DNA from: Pseudomonas sp. R28(2017)
Lineage (GTDB): Bacteria > Pseudomonadota > Gammaproteobacteria > Pseudomonadales > Pseudomonadaceae
Assembly: GCF_002112505.1 (NCBI RefSeq)
Contig: NZ_NEHW01000001.1
Location: forward strand, 1 to 64,000
DNA: 64,000 nucleotides
Direction of reading: 5' to 3'
The position numbers and the translations under genes were made by a program. The first letter of the stretch is position 1, and each line of letters starts with the position of its first letter. Under the pieces are notes generated by a model. That model was not told where the DNA came from. It saw nothing but the letters and a program-made list of their open reading frames with translations, and made no database searches. This document shows, one piece after another, positions 1-8,253 of this stretch.

Positions 1-302
1 AGGGCCTTGGCCACGGCCAGGGAATTCAGCTCGTCAGCGGCTTCGACCAGGATGGCGCGATCGGCACCCAGAGCCAGGGCGGTACGCAGCTGCTCCTGGG
101 CAGTGGTCGGGCCGACGGAGACGACAACGATCTCGGTGGCAACGCCCTTTTCCTTCAGGCGTACGGCTTCTTCCACGGCGATTTCGCAGAAGGGGTTCAT
201 GGACATCTTGACGTTAGCAAGGTCGACGCCGGAGTTGTCCGCCTTGACGCGAACCTTGACGTTGTAGTCGACCACTCGTTTGACAGCTACAAGAACCTTC
301 AT
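1..302 (-). CDS. etfB: Electron transfer flavoprotein beta subunit (N-terminal part)
   Basis: Reading leftward from the ATG at 302, the first 100 codons begin [20 protein letters not shown] and contain [20 protein letters not shown], the usual start of bacterial EtfB. The gene runs off the left edge, so the C-terminal part and the expected downstream etfA are not seen. EtfB with EtfA forms a soluble heterodimer (one FAD, one AMP) that collects electrons from acyl-CoA and other flavin dehydrogenases and delivers them to ETF-ubiquinone oxidoreductase, whose gene diverges from here. Identity is clear from the sequence; the role comes from the family. Confidence 0.95.
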   Translation of the reverse strand, partial: MKVLVAVKRVVDYNVKVRVKADNSGVDLANVKMSMNPFCEIAVEEAVRLKEKGVATEIVVVSVGPTTAQEQLRTALALGADRAILVEAADELNSLAVAKA

Positions 303-494
303 GGATTCCTCGTTACTCTCCGGTGAATAGATAGTCGCCAGGGGCAGAGCCCGGCGATGCGCGTGGGTACAAGGGCACCTCTAAAAACGTACCGGGAGGG
401 GCAAACTTCATGGTGACCGAACAGTCTTGTCGCGACTGTTGCGGCAAATACCCACGGGTCATTTTCTGTCGTGGCGTGTAAACTCCACTACAAA

Positions 495-510
495 TCGGTA
501 TTCATACCGA
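495..510. promoter_or_regulatory. Palindrome, candidate operator upstream of etfB
   Basis: TCGGTAT-TC-ATACCGA is a perfect 7-2-7 inverted repeat about 195 bp upstream of the etfB start. Its size suits a dimeric regulator, but none is identified. Confidence 0.35.
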
Positions 511-677
511 CAACCCTGCTCCACACCTGGTCTTTAGAGGTGTACCTGCGCCCGGCTGCAAGCCTACGGCGAACGTAAAACCGCTCGTATCTTGACCGTA
601 ACACCCAATCCGGTCAATACGGCAAATCGGTCACCTTCCAGCCGCGTTCCTGTGATTTTACTGGGCTCCGGCAAATT

Positions 678-691
678 CAAACAAACGTTTG
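678..691. promoter_or_regulatory. PsrA-type binding site
   Basis: CAAAC-AAAC-GTTTG matches the reported PsrA motif (C/G)AAAC-n2-4-GTTT(G/C) exactly. It sits immediately upstream of the -35 element of the ETF-QO promoter. PsrA is a TetR-family regulator that senses long-chain fatty acids and controls beta-oxidation genes in pseudomonads, which fits a gene that drains electrons from acyl-CoA dehydrogenases. Binding here is inferred from the motif. Confidence 0.6.
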
Positions 692-693
692 TA

Positions 694-722
694 TTGGACC
701 CGCCAAGTGGTGTAGATATAAT
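694..722 (+). promoter_or_regulatory. Sigma-70 promoter of the ETF-QO gene
   Basis: TTGGAC (694-699), a 17-bp spacer and a perfect TATAAT (717-722) lie about 130 bp before the GTG start of the ETF-QO gene. Confidence 0.7.
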
Positions 723-851
723 GCGCGCCAAGACAAAACGGTGTAGTCCGTCCATTGCGTAGCTACAGTTTCGCGCCAGTGAAGCGCCGCTGCACGCAAG
801 CACCCATAAGACAAAGCAACAGCACGAGCCTTGATGAGTAGGAGAGAACCT

Positions 852-2516
852 GTGGAACGCGAATACATGGAATTCGACGTGGTCATCGTCGGCGCAGGCC
901 CTGCGGGCCTGTCCGCCGCCTGCCGCCTGAAGCAGAAGGCCGCCGAAGCCGGTAGCGAGATCAGCGTCTGCGTGGTGGAGAAAGGCTCCGAAGTGGGTGC
1001 TCATATTCTTTCCGGCGCGGTGTTCGAACCCCGCGCCCTGAACGAGCTGTTCCCTGACTGGAAGGAACTCGGCGCACCACTCAACACCGAAGTGAAGCGC
1101 GACGATATCTATGTGCTCAAGGACGCTGGCAGCTCGACCAAGGTGCCAGACCTGTTCGTGCCCAAGACCATGCACAACCAGGGCAACTACATCATCTCCC
1201 TGGGCAACCTGTGCCGCTGGCTGGCCCAGCAGGCCGAGAACCTGGGCGTGGAAATCTACCCGGGCTTCGCCGCCCAGGAAGCGCTGTTCGACGACAACGG
1301 CGTGGTCCGCGGCATCGTCACCGGCGACCTGGGTGTCGACCGCGAAGGTAACCCGAAGGACGGCCTGTACACCCCGGGCATGGAGCTGCGTGCCAAGTAC
1401 ACCCTGTTCGCCGAAGGCTGCCGCGGCCACATCGGCAAGCAGCTGATCAAGCGCTTCAATCTGGACAGCGAGTCCGACGTCCAGCATTACGGCATCGGCC
1501 TGAAGGAAATCTGGGAAATCGACCCGGCCAAGCACGAGCAGGGCCTGGTGGTGCATACCGCCGGCTGGCCGCTGGACGTGGTCAGCGCCGACAACACTGG
1601 CGGCTCGTTCCTCTACCACCTGGAAAACAACCAGGTCGTGGTGGGCCTGATCGTCGACCTGTCCTACGCCAACCCGTACCTGTCGCCGTTCGACGAGTTC
1701 CAGCGCCTCAAGCACCACCCGGTGATGGCGCAATACCTCGAAGGCGGCAAGCGCATCAGCTATGGCGCCCGCGCCATCTGCAAAGGCGGCCTGAACTCGC
1801 TGCCGAAGATGGTTTTCAACGGCGGCGCCCTGATCGGCTGCGACCTGGGCACCCTGAACTTCTCCAAGATCAAGGGCAGCCACACTGCGATGAAGTCCGG
1901 CATGCTCGCGGCCGACGCCGTGGCCGACGCACTGATCGCTGGCAGCGAGGGCGGCGATGCCCTGAACACGTACGTCGAGGCCTTCAAGGGCAGCTGGCTG
2001 CATGAAGAGCTGTTCGCCAGCCGCAACTTCGGCCCGGCGCTGCACAAGTTCGGCCCGCTGCTCGGTGGCGCGTTCAACTACGTTGACCAGAACTGGTTCG
2101 GCGGCAAGCTGCCGTTCACCTTGCACGACACCAAGCCGGACTACGCCTGCCTCAAGCTGGCCGCCGAGTCGAAGAAGATCGACTACCCGAAACCGGACGG
2201 CAAGCTCAGCTTCGACAAGCTCAGCTCGGTATTCCTCTCCAGCACCAACCATGAAGAGGAACAACCCTGCCACCTGAAACTGACCGACCCGAAAGTACCG
2301 ATCGCCAGCAACCTGCCGCTGTATGACGAACCGGCCCAGCGCTACTGCCCGGCCGGCGTGTACGAAGTGGTCAACCAGGAAGATGGCAGCAAGCGCTTCC
2401 AGATCAACGCGCAGAACTGCGTGCACTGCAAGACCTGCGACATCAAGGACCCGGCCCAGAACATCACCTGGGTCACCCCTGAAGGCGCTGGCGGGCCGAA
2501 CTACCCGAACATGTAA
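852..2516 (+). CDS. etfD: Electron transfer flavoprotein-ubiquinone oxidoreductase
   Basis: This 554-residue flavoprotein passes electrons from reduced ETF to the ubiquinone pool at the inner membrane. The N-terminus has the FAD-binding VVIVGAGPAGLSAA Rossmann motif. The C-terminus has the 4Fe-4S ligands in CVHCKTCDIKDP followed by GAGGPNYPNM, typical of ETF-QO. I chose the GTG at 852 because AGGAGA (840-845) lies 6 nt upstream; in-frame TTG 831 and ATG 834 lack a Shine-Dalgarno sequence. It diverges from etfB and is preceded by a strong promoter with a PsrA-type site, and a terminator follows directly. Length is normal for the family. Confidence 0.97.
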   Translation: MEREYMEFDVVIVGAGPAGLSAACRLKQKAAEAGSEISVCVVEKGSEVGAHILSGAVFEPRALNELFPDWKELGAPLNTEVKRDDIYVLKDAGSSTKVPDLFVPKTMHNQGNYIISLGNLCRWLAQQAENLGVEIYPGFAAQEALFDDNGVVRGIVTGDLGVDREGNPKDGLYTPGMELRAKYTLFAEGCRGHIGKQLIKRFNLDSESDVQHYGIGLKEIWEIDPAKHEQGLVVHTAGWPLDVVSADNTGGSFLYHLENNQVVVGLIVDLSYANPYLSPFDEFQRLKHHPVMAQYLEGGKRISYGARAICKGGLNSLPKMVFNGGALIGCDLGTLNFSKIKGSHTAMKSGMLAADAVADALIAGSEGGDALNTYVEAFKGSWLHEELFASRNFGPALHKFGPLLGGAFNYVDQNWFGGKLPFTLHDTKPDYACLKLAAESKKIDYPKPDGKLSFDKLSSVFLSSTNHEEEQPCHLKLTDPKVPIASNLPLYDEPAQRYCPAGVYEVVNQEDGSKRFQINAQNCVHCKTCDIKDPAQNITWVTPEGAGGPNYPNM

Positions 2517-2544
2517 CGTGCCACGCCATTCGCGTCAGGAAAGG

Positions 2545-2574
2545 CCCCCAGAGCGCAAGCTTGGGGGTTTTTTC
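2545..2574 (+). terminator. Rho-independent terminator of the ETF-QO gene
   Basis: A CCCCC...GGGGG stem with an inner AGC/GCT extension and a GCAA loop is followed by TTTTTT, 30-60 bp after the ETF-QO stop. Confidence 0.85.
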
Positions 2575-2628
2575 ATTATTGCCAGGTTGCCCGTGCAGGG
2601 CGCTGTCACTGCCTCGGCAACCCGTCGG

Positions 2629-4266
2629 TCAAGCCTCCTGCCGGGAGTGGACTTGCGTGCTGGAGGTATCGAACCCCAACTGCCCCAACCGCTCAAGCAC
2701 ATGCACGAGGCAAGCGCCACCATCCGGTTTATAGTGCCCTGATGCATCGTTGATCATGCCGAGCAGGTCATGCACCGCCGAACCCTTGATGCTCGCCTCA
2801 CCGGCGCAGACCACCGGTTTACCCGCACCCAACTGGCTGTGACGCACGTATTGATCACGAGAGGCGGCCTTGTCCCAATGCTTGACGATGATGCTGCCCC
2901 GGGGGGTGTAAACCCAGGTATACGCATCGTTGTCTGTATTGGCCTTCAAATAGACAGGGCTTTTACTTTTCAGGTCATAAGCGAGGACCCTGCCCTGGGT
3001 AACACCGATCAGTTGGCACACGCCTTCGAGAGTCGACGGTTCGTAGGAGCGCCAGGATAGCCAATCCGCCAACATCGGCTGCCACTGTATCGGGTAGGTG
3101 TAGCCCGCGTAATCCAGCGGCGTGTCGCCATGTTCGTGTCGCCAATCCAGCCAGTTCACCCTACCGCTCCAATTTGCGCCATCGGCAGGCAGCAACCATG
3201 CGCTGTCAGACCCTAAAATCCGGTTACTCATCTCATCATTGATCACCAGGTCCAACGAACTCATGCGCCAGGCCGGGCCGTAGCCATCCGAGCTCACCTG
3301 ATAGAGTTCGACGCTGTCCAGGTCGTCCGCAAACAGCGACTGACCCGGGAACAGGCGAGTGAGGTCGGCAGCGGCACGCAACAAACTGCCCCGCTCAAAA
3401 TCTTCAGCGAGAAATTGACGCCCCACGCCTCGATTGATCGAGAAATACACCTTGTCCGAGGTCCCAGCCCGAAGTTCATCGGCAACCTGTACCCTGATCT
3501 CCAACTTCTTGACCAGCAGGTTGGCTGCCTTGCTCCGATCCACCGGACCAAGCCACTTTACCTGCCACTGCATGCCCGGCGCTTCCTTGTCCTGAGCCTG
3601 CAGCCAGACCTCACCCGTTGCCGGGTCGGCAACCAGGCCTCGCGAATCGTCGCCATACCTCAGCTCACCTTTGGGCGAAAGGTGCCACTTGCCGGTGTCA
3701 CGCGCTGCTGGCAATGGCCGAAGCCCCAGGCCCAGCACTTGACGCGAGGCAACATGAGTCAGACGCCCATCCTTGAACAACCATTGCGCCACCAAGGCAT
3801 CGGGCCTTGCGGCAACATAGACCCCACCCTCATCCGCAGCCAGCAGATCACGGCCATTGCTCAGGTAGAATGGAATGTTTGCGGGCAGCCCCTCGCGTTC
3901 AGACTCCCGTCCTTTGCCACCCTGCAGCGCATCAAGTTGCAGGTGGGTGATTTCGACCGTGCGCCCATGTGAATCGTAAAGGTCCAGCGCAACACCTTTG
4001 GGGGATTCCTTGATATCAAGAATATGCCGGAAGTCCGTCAAGCAATGCCCGCCAGTGACATGCTCTCCATCGCCATAAACCACCAACCAGGCATGCTGAT
4101 GATGAACCCGGTCATCGAACACAAAGGCCTTGCTTTTTCCCCAGCAGATCACCGGGGTTTGCACACGCCCATGTTCTTGCTCTCTGGGCACCCCAGAGAA
4201 CAGCATGCCCTGGGGTATCTGGGGCAGATCCTCACGCCCCAGCCACTTCACGGTGAATCCATACAT
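2629..4266 (-). CDS. Unknown 545-residue protein with a possible PLAT-like central domain
   Basis: I do not recognise this family. The ATG at 4266 gives 545 residues with no signal peptide or membrane segment. About residues 130-245 are rich in W, G and D with repeats such as GKWHLSPKGELRYGDDSRGL and MQWQVKWLG, reminiscent of a beta-trefoil lectin. About residues 255-340 (LEIRVQVADELRAGTSDKVY, FERGSLLRAAADL, WRMSSLDLVIN) resemble a PLAT/LH2 beta-sandwich. The C-terminal part is rich in aromatic residues and contains no catalytic motif that I can see. It stands alone, converging with the ETF-QO gene and running in the same direction as the MFS gene behind it. A lipid- or glycan-associated role is only a guess. 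Confidence 0.6.
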   Translation of the reverse strand: MYGFTVKWLGREDLPQIPQGMLFSGVPREQEHGRVQTPVICWGKSKAFVFDDRVHHQHAWLVVYGDGEHVTGGHCLTDFRHILDIKESPKGVALDLYDSHGRTVEITHLQLDALQGGKGRESEREGLPANIPFYLSNGRDLLAADEGGVYVAARPDALVAQWLFKDGRLTHVASRQVLGLGLRPLPAARDTGKWHLSPKGELRYGDDSRGLVADPATGEVWLQAQDKEAPGMQWQVKWLGPVDRSKAANLLVKKLEIRVQVADELRAGTSDKVYFSINRGVGRQFLAEDFERGSLLRAAADLTRLFPGQSLFADDLDSVELYQVSSDGYGPAWRMSSLDLVINDEMSNRILGSDSAWLLPADGANWSGRVNWLDWRHEHGDTPLDYAGYTYPIQWQPMLADWLSWRSYEPSTLEGVCQLIGVTQGRVLAYDLKSKSPVYLKANTDNDAYTWVYTPRGSIIVKHWDKAASRDQYVRHSQLGAGKPVVCAGEASIKGSAVHDLLGMINDASGHYKPDGGACLVHVLERLGQLGFDTSSTQVHSRQEA

Positions 4267-4376
4267 GATGCTTGCCTTCCCGCTCGATTAAACCTGGCAA
4301 GCTACCTGCGCCGGTGGCGCCTGACTGTCGGCATAGTCCAATGCTGCTGTATGCGCCGGAGCCGCTCACCGTCGGA

Positions 4377-5684
4377 TCAGGAGGCAGCACACTGAGCAAT
4401 GAAGGACCGGTCACGGCGCCCGAAATACCAAGCCGTCAGCAGCCCGACGCTGCCCATGACCAGACAAAAGCCGACACACACCCACGGGCTCCACGGCATC
4501 AGCGCGATCAGCGCCAGCGGCGTGGTGCTGGCCCACAAGGCGTAAGCCACGTTGTACGTGAAGGAAATCCCCGAAACGCGGATCTCGGCCGGGAACAGTC
4601 CGACCATCACCGACGGCACCACCCCAACCACGCCACAGGCCAACCCCGCCAGCGCATAGGCCAGCCAGGTCATGCCCCACTGCCCTACCAGGCTGGCATA
4701 CAGCGCACCAATCCCCAGCGGCAGCAGCAGGCTGTAGATCATCAGTGCGCGCCAGGCACCCAGGCGGTCGACCAGCAACCCGGCCAGCACACAGCCGATA
4801 TTGAGGAAGACGATGCCCACGCTGCTCAGGGCGAAAGTATGCCCCGCCGTCATGCCAAAGCGCTGCTGCATCACCGTCGGGGTAATCACCACCAGCACCA
4901 CCACCGCGGAAGTCAGCACGCAGGTCAGCAGTGCCGCCGGGATCAACGCCGAACGGTGCTCGCCCAGCACCCGCCGCAGCGGAAACCGGACCGGCTGCTC
5001 CTGACGTTCGCGCAAGGCCAGGAACACCGGGGTTTCGCTGAGCCAGCGGCGCAGCCACACACCGATCACGCCAAACACCCCACCGAGCAGGAACGGGTAA
5101 CGCCAGGCGTAATCGAGAATCTCCTGCGGCGTGAACACCTGCGCCAGCAGTGTCGCCGTCAGTGCGCCCAGCAGGTAGCCGAAGGTCAGCCCCGCCTGCA
5201 GGAAACCCAGGGCATAGCCACGACGCCCGTTTGGCGCGTGCTCGGCGACGAAGGTCCACGCGCTCGGCACCTCGCCCCCCACCGCGGCACCCTGCAGGAT
5301 GCGCAGCGCCAGCAGGATCAGCGGTGCCGCATAGCCAATGTCGGCGTAAGTCGGCATCACCCCGATCAGCAGGCACGGCATGGCCATCATCAGGATGCTC
5401 AGGCTGAACACCCGCTTGCGCCCGAGGTGGTCGGCAAAGTGCGCCATCAGGATGCCGCCCAGCGGCCGCGCCAGGTATCCGGTGACGAAGATGCCGAAGC
5501 TCTGCAGCAGGCGCAGCCACTCGGGCATTTCCGGCGGGAAGAACAGCTGGCTGAGGGTCAGGGCAAAGAACACGAAGATGATGAAATCGTAGATTTCCAA
5601 CGCGCCGCCCAGTGCCGCCAGGCCCAGGGTCCGGTGGTCGCCGCGGCTGAACCGGGGCGGGCGAGCGGTATCGATGGCAGTCAT
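4377..5684 (-). CDS. MFS transporter, metabolite:H+ symporter type
   Basis: A 435-residue 12-TM permease of the major facilitator superfamily. The start ATG at 5684 gives MTAIDTARPPRFSRGDHRTL; upstream in-frame codons encode non-membrane filler. The signature of the metabolite:H+ symporter (ProP/KgtP/ShiA) group is visible: ALGGALEIYDFIIFVFFA in TM1, then ARPLGGILMAHFADHLGRKR in the TM2-3 loop, and RILQGAAVGGEVPSAWTFVA in TM4. These transporters take up organic acids, osmolytes or aromatic acids with protons; the substrate here cannot be read from sequence or neighbours. Confidence 0.85.
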   Translation of the reverse strand: MTAIDTARPPRFSRGDHRTLGLAALGGALEIYDFIIFVFFALTLSQLFFPPEMPEWLRLLQSFGIFVTGYLARPLGGILMAHFADHLGRKRVFSLSILMMAMPCLLIGVMPTYADIGYAAPLILLALRILQGAAVGGEVPSAWTFVAEHAPNGRRGYALGFLQAGLTFGYLLGALTATLLAQVFTPQEILDYAWRYPFLLGGVFGVIGVWLRRWLSETPVFLALRERQEQPVRFPLRRVLGEHRSALIPAALLTCVLTSAVVVLVVITPTVMQQRFGMTAGHTFALSSVGIVFLNIGCVLAGLLVDRLGAWRALMIYSLLLPLGIGALYASLVGQWGMTWLAYALAGLACGVVGVVPSVMVGLFPAEIRVSGISFTYNVAYALWASTTPLALIALMPWSPWVCVGFCLVMGSVGLLTAWYFGRRDRSFIAQCAAS

Positions 5685-5754
5685 GGCAGGGGTCCGCAGA
5701 TCGGCAAAGGGCAAGAGGATAGCAAATGCCCGCCGCCTTGCCCCAGCAACGCCA

Positions 5755-6234
5755 CTAGCGGCTGAAGACGGTGTGGCCGAAGTTCCTGGGCTTGCGTGCA
5801 TGCACCGCGCCACTCGCAAGCCCGGAAGGCAGGGCAATCTTGCCGACCAGCACGGGGCTGTCGATGATCGCCATGAAGGATTGCAGCGCGTCGTTGTCCG
5901 GCACCTGTGGCAGGCTCACGCTGACGGCCTGGCGCTCGGTCTGCGGCACGACAGGCACTTTCAGGTGTTGCGAATGGTAAAGCAGGGCGTGCTGGATCTG
6001 CGTACTGACCCGGCAGAAACGTGCCAGGTCGACACCGGCATGGCTGGCCAGCTCGATGTTGCCCAACAGCAGGTTGAACGGTTGCAAGGCGCACTGCACC
6101 AGGCGCTGCAACTCGTCGAAGGACTCGACCGGGGCAATCCGGTAATAGCCAAGGCCATTGAGCAGTTTTTCCAGCTGCAGGCGCTGGTGCGGGTGCTCGT
6201 CGGCAATCAGGATGCGCAGGGTCTTGTTTGTCAT
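5755..6234 (-). CDS. Degenerate response-regulator receiver protein
   Basis: The 159-residue protein begins MTNKTLRILIADEHPHQRLQ, the usual beta-1/acidic-pocket start of a CheY-like receiver (residues 7-30). At the position of the phosphoacceptor Asp (near residue 58) it reads FNLLLGNIELASHAG, with Gly in place of Asp. No output domain follows; the C-terminal 60 residues are not recognisable. It is therefore probably a pseudo-receiver working by protein interaction. The gene lies alone between the MFS gene and the FpvI-like sigma factor, on the same strand as both. Confidence 0.7.
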   Translation of the reverse strand: MTNKTLRILIADEHPHQRLQLEKLLNGLGYYRIAPVESFDELQRLVQCALQPFNLLLGNIELASHAGVDLARFCRVSTQIQHALLYHSQHLKVPVVPQTERQAVSVSLPQVPDNDALQSFMAIIDSPVLVGKIALPSGLASGAVHARKPRNFGHTVFSR

Positions 6235-6405
6235 TGTCGGACCTGGGCCGTCAGGTGAATTAGGGACAGCTCCCTGACCAAACTGCGCCAGAAACAGGCA
6301 ACCACCAGGGCTGTGCCTGGAGGGGTCAATCTAGATAGTTGTCGGGAAACAGGGAGAAATCAAGTGGCCATCACACAGAATTTTCACCTGCCCTTCACCC
6401 CACAT

Positions 6406-6882
6406 TCAGCCCTCCCACTGCCGCATGCGCACACGGCAATGCTTCATGGCATTGACGATGTGCTTTTCCACCAGGCTGCGGGAGATCCCCAGGCGCTCTG
6501 CAATCTGCTGGTGTGACAGGCCATCGAGCTTGCGCAACAAGAAGCAGTCCCGGCACACCTTGGTCAGTTCATCCAGGGCCTTTTGCATCATGGCCAGGCG
6601 CTGGTCGAGTTGCAGGTCCTGCTGCAATTCTGTGCTGAAAAAACGCCCATCGGCATCCAGCGCATCCAGCGATTCGGCCTGGCGCACCTGATGGCGCCGG
6701 TGCCGGTCGATCACCAGGTTCAGTGCCGTACGGTAGAGAAACGCTCGCGGGTGTTCGATCTGCCCGCTTTCGGTGCGCTCCAGCACCCGCAGGTAGGCAT
6801 CGTGGGCAACATCCTCCGCAGCCTGGCGATTGCCCAGGCGCGCACTAAGGAAGCTCACCAGTTCGCGATAGTAATGTTCCAC
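6406..6882 (-). CDS. fpvI: ECF sigma factor, FpvI/FecI type
   Basis: A 158-residue iron-starvation ECF sigma factor. Region 2 is seen in AAEDVAHDAYLRVL and HPRAFLYRTALNLVIDRHRR, region 4 in LTKVCRDCFLLRKLDGLSHQ and IAERLGISRSLVEKHIV. FpvI in P. aeruginosa drives the ferripyoverdine receptor gene and lies next to pvdRT-opmQ, as here; that context supports the symbol. The usual anti-sigma partner FpvR is missing from the 204 bp between this gene and pvdR. A Fur-like box lies about 70 bp upstream of the start. It could serve a different TonB receptor, so the name is tentative. Confidence 0.75.
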   Translation of the reverse strand: MEHYYRELVSFLSARLGNRQAAEDVAHDAYLRVLERTESGQIEHPRAFLYRTALNLVIDRHRRHQVRQAESLDALDADGRFFSTELQQDLQLDQRLAMMQKALDELTKVCRDCFLLRKLDGLSHQQIAERLGISRSLVEKHIVNAMKHCRVRMRQWEG

Positions 6883-6951
6883 AACAGCACCTGAATTCGT
6901 CCTTGCAACCCACGTGCGGGACTGAGTGATACCGGGCTGTGATAGTACAAA

Positions 6952-6966
6952 TTATAACTATTCTCA
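6952..6966. promoter_or_regulatory. Fur-like box upstream of fpvI
   Basis: On the minus strand the sequence reads TGAGAAT-A-GTTATAA, a 7-1-7 arrangement close to the Fur consensus TGATAAT-n-ATTATCA. It lies 70 bp before the fpvI start and about 120 bp before pvdR. It would give iron repression of the sigma factor. Confidence 0.55.
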
Positions 6967-6996
6967 GCAACACGCCTTCCGCCCTCTCTCCAAGGC

Positions 6997-7020
6997 TAAA
7001 TCCGCCTGGCCAGCCTTCGT
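6997..7020 (+). promoter_or_regulatory. Iron-starvation box of pvdRT-opmQ
   Basis: TAAAT (6997-7001), exactly 16 nt, then CGT (7018-7020), preceded by GGC. This matches the promoter motif read by PvdS/PfrI sigma factors without mismatch, 67 bp before the pvdR start. Confidence 0.8.
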
Positions 7021-7086
7021 TTATCTGGGACTTCGATGCGCACCACGATTGGCAGCGCGTGACCACTACCCAGGCTGGAAGTCCGC

Positions 7087-8253
7087 ATGAGCCGTTTATC
7101 CTCCACCCGCCGCCCGCTCACCCTCGCCGGCGTGGGCCTGCTGAGCCTGGGCTGCCTGCTGGCCTGGCAAGCCCCGCCCTTCGGCGCGCAACCGCTCGGT
7201 ACCGTCACGGTCACACGGGCAGACATCGAAAGCAGCGTGACGGCCCTGGGTACCTTGCAGCCCCGGCGTTACGTGGACGTGGGCGCCCAGGCCTCGGGGC
7301 AGATCCGTACCTTGCACGTGGAGGCGGGCGACCCGGTGCGCAAGGGGCAACTGCTGGTCGAGATCGACCCCTCCACCCAGCAGGCGCGGCTGGATGCCGG
7401 GCGCTTCTCGATCGACAATCTCAAGGCCCAGCTCGCCGAGCAGCGTGCGCAGTTCGAGCTGGCCAGCCAGCAACTCAAGCGCCAGCGTGAGCTTGCCGCT
7501 GCCGGCGCCACCCGCGATGAAGACGTACAAGCCGCTGCCGCCCAGCTGAAGGTCACCCAGGCGCGTATCGACATGTTCCAGGCCCAGATCCGCCAGGCCC
7601 AGGCCAGCCTGCGCAGGGACGAGGCGGAACTGGGCTACACGCGCATCTATGCGCCAATGGACGGCACCGTGGTGGCCGTGGACGCCCGCGAAGGCCAGAC
7701 CCTCAACGCCCAGCAACGCACGCCGCTGATCCTGCGCATCGCCAAGCTGTCGCCCATGACCGTGTGGGCCCAGGTGTCCGAAGCCGACATCGGCAAGGTC
7801 AAGCCGGGCATGACGGCCTACTTCACCACCCTGGCCGGCGGCAAGCGCCGCTGGAGCAGCACCGTGCGGCAGATTCTGCCGATCCCGCCCAAGCCGCTCG
7901 AGCAGGCCAGCCAGGGCGGCGGCAGCCCGGCCAGTGCCGGCAGCACTGGCAACCAGGTGGTGCAGTACACCGTGCTGCTGGACGTCGACAACCCCGATGG
8001 TGCCCTGATGGCCGACATGACCACCCAGGTGTTCTTCGTCGCCGGCCAGGCCAGCCAGGTGCTGACCGTGCCGCTTGCCGCACTGGACGATAACGCCGGC
8101 CAGTACAGGGCGCGGGTGCTCGACCCTCACGGCAAGGTGGTGCAGCGCCAGGTGCGCACTGGCCTGAGCGACCGCCTGCGCGTGCAGGTGCTGGACGGGC
8201 TCAGCGAAGGCGAACAGTTGCTGATGGGCGCCCCCAGCGCCAGTGGAGGCTGA
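7087..8253 (+). CDS. pvdR: Pyoverdine efflux, periplasmic adaptor PvdR
   Basis: A 388-residue MacA-like membrane-fusion protein that bridges the inner-membrane ABC transporter PvdT and the outer-membrane channel OpmQ; the pump exports and recycles pyoverdine. It has one N-terminal membrane anchor (LTLAGVGLLSLGCLLAW), a biotinyl-lipoyl-like segment (VDVGAQASGQIRTLHVEAGD), a helical hairpin of Gln/Ala-rich repeats around residues 100-180 and beta-barrel sequences such as YTRIYAPMDGTVVAVDAREG. It ends directly against pvdT, starting the three-gene operon. The exact iron-starvation box upstream places it under PfrI. Order and lengths match pvdRT-opmQ of other pseudomonads. Confidence 0.92.
   Translation: MSRLSSTRRPLTLAGVGLLSLGCLLAWQAPPFGAQPLGTVTVTRADIESSVTALGTLQPRRYVDVGAQASGQIRTLHVEAGDPVRKGQLLVEIDPSTQQARLDAGRFSIDNLKAQLAEQRAQFELASQQLKRQRELAAAGATRDEDVQAAAAQLKVTQARIDMFQAQIRQAQASLRRDEAELGYTRIYAPMDGTVVAVDAREGQTLNAQQRTPLILRIAKLSPMTVWAQVSEADIGKVKPGMTAYFTTLAGGKRRWSSTVRQILPIPPKPLEQASQGGGSPASAGSTGNQVVQYTVLLDVDNPDGALMADMTTQVFFVAGQASQVLTVPLAALDDNAGQYRARVLDPHGKVVQRQVRTGLSDRLRVQVLDGLSEGEQLLMGAPSASGG

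Larger units (their letters stand above)
303..851. other. Divergent etfB / ETF-QO intergenic regulatory region
   Basis: This 549-bp stretch has no convincing gene. It holds the promoter and PsrA-type site of the ETF-QO gene (annotated separately), a perfect palindrome at 495-510, and a 10-bp inverted repeat CACCTCTAAA (376-385) / TTTAGAGGTG (533-542) with about 147 bp between the arms. No clear sigma-70 promoter for etfB was found by eye. Confidence 0.6.
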
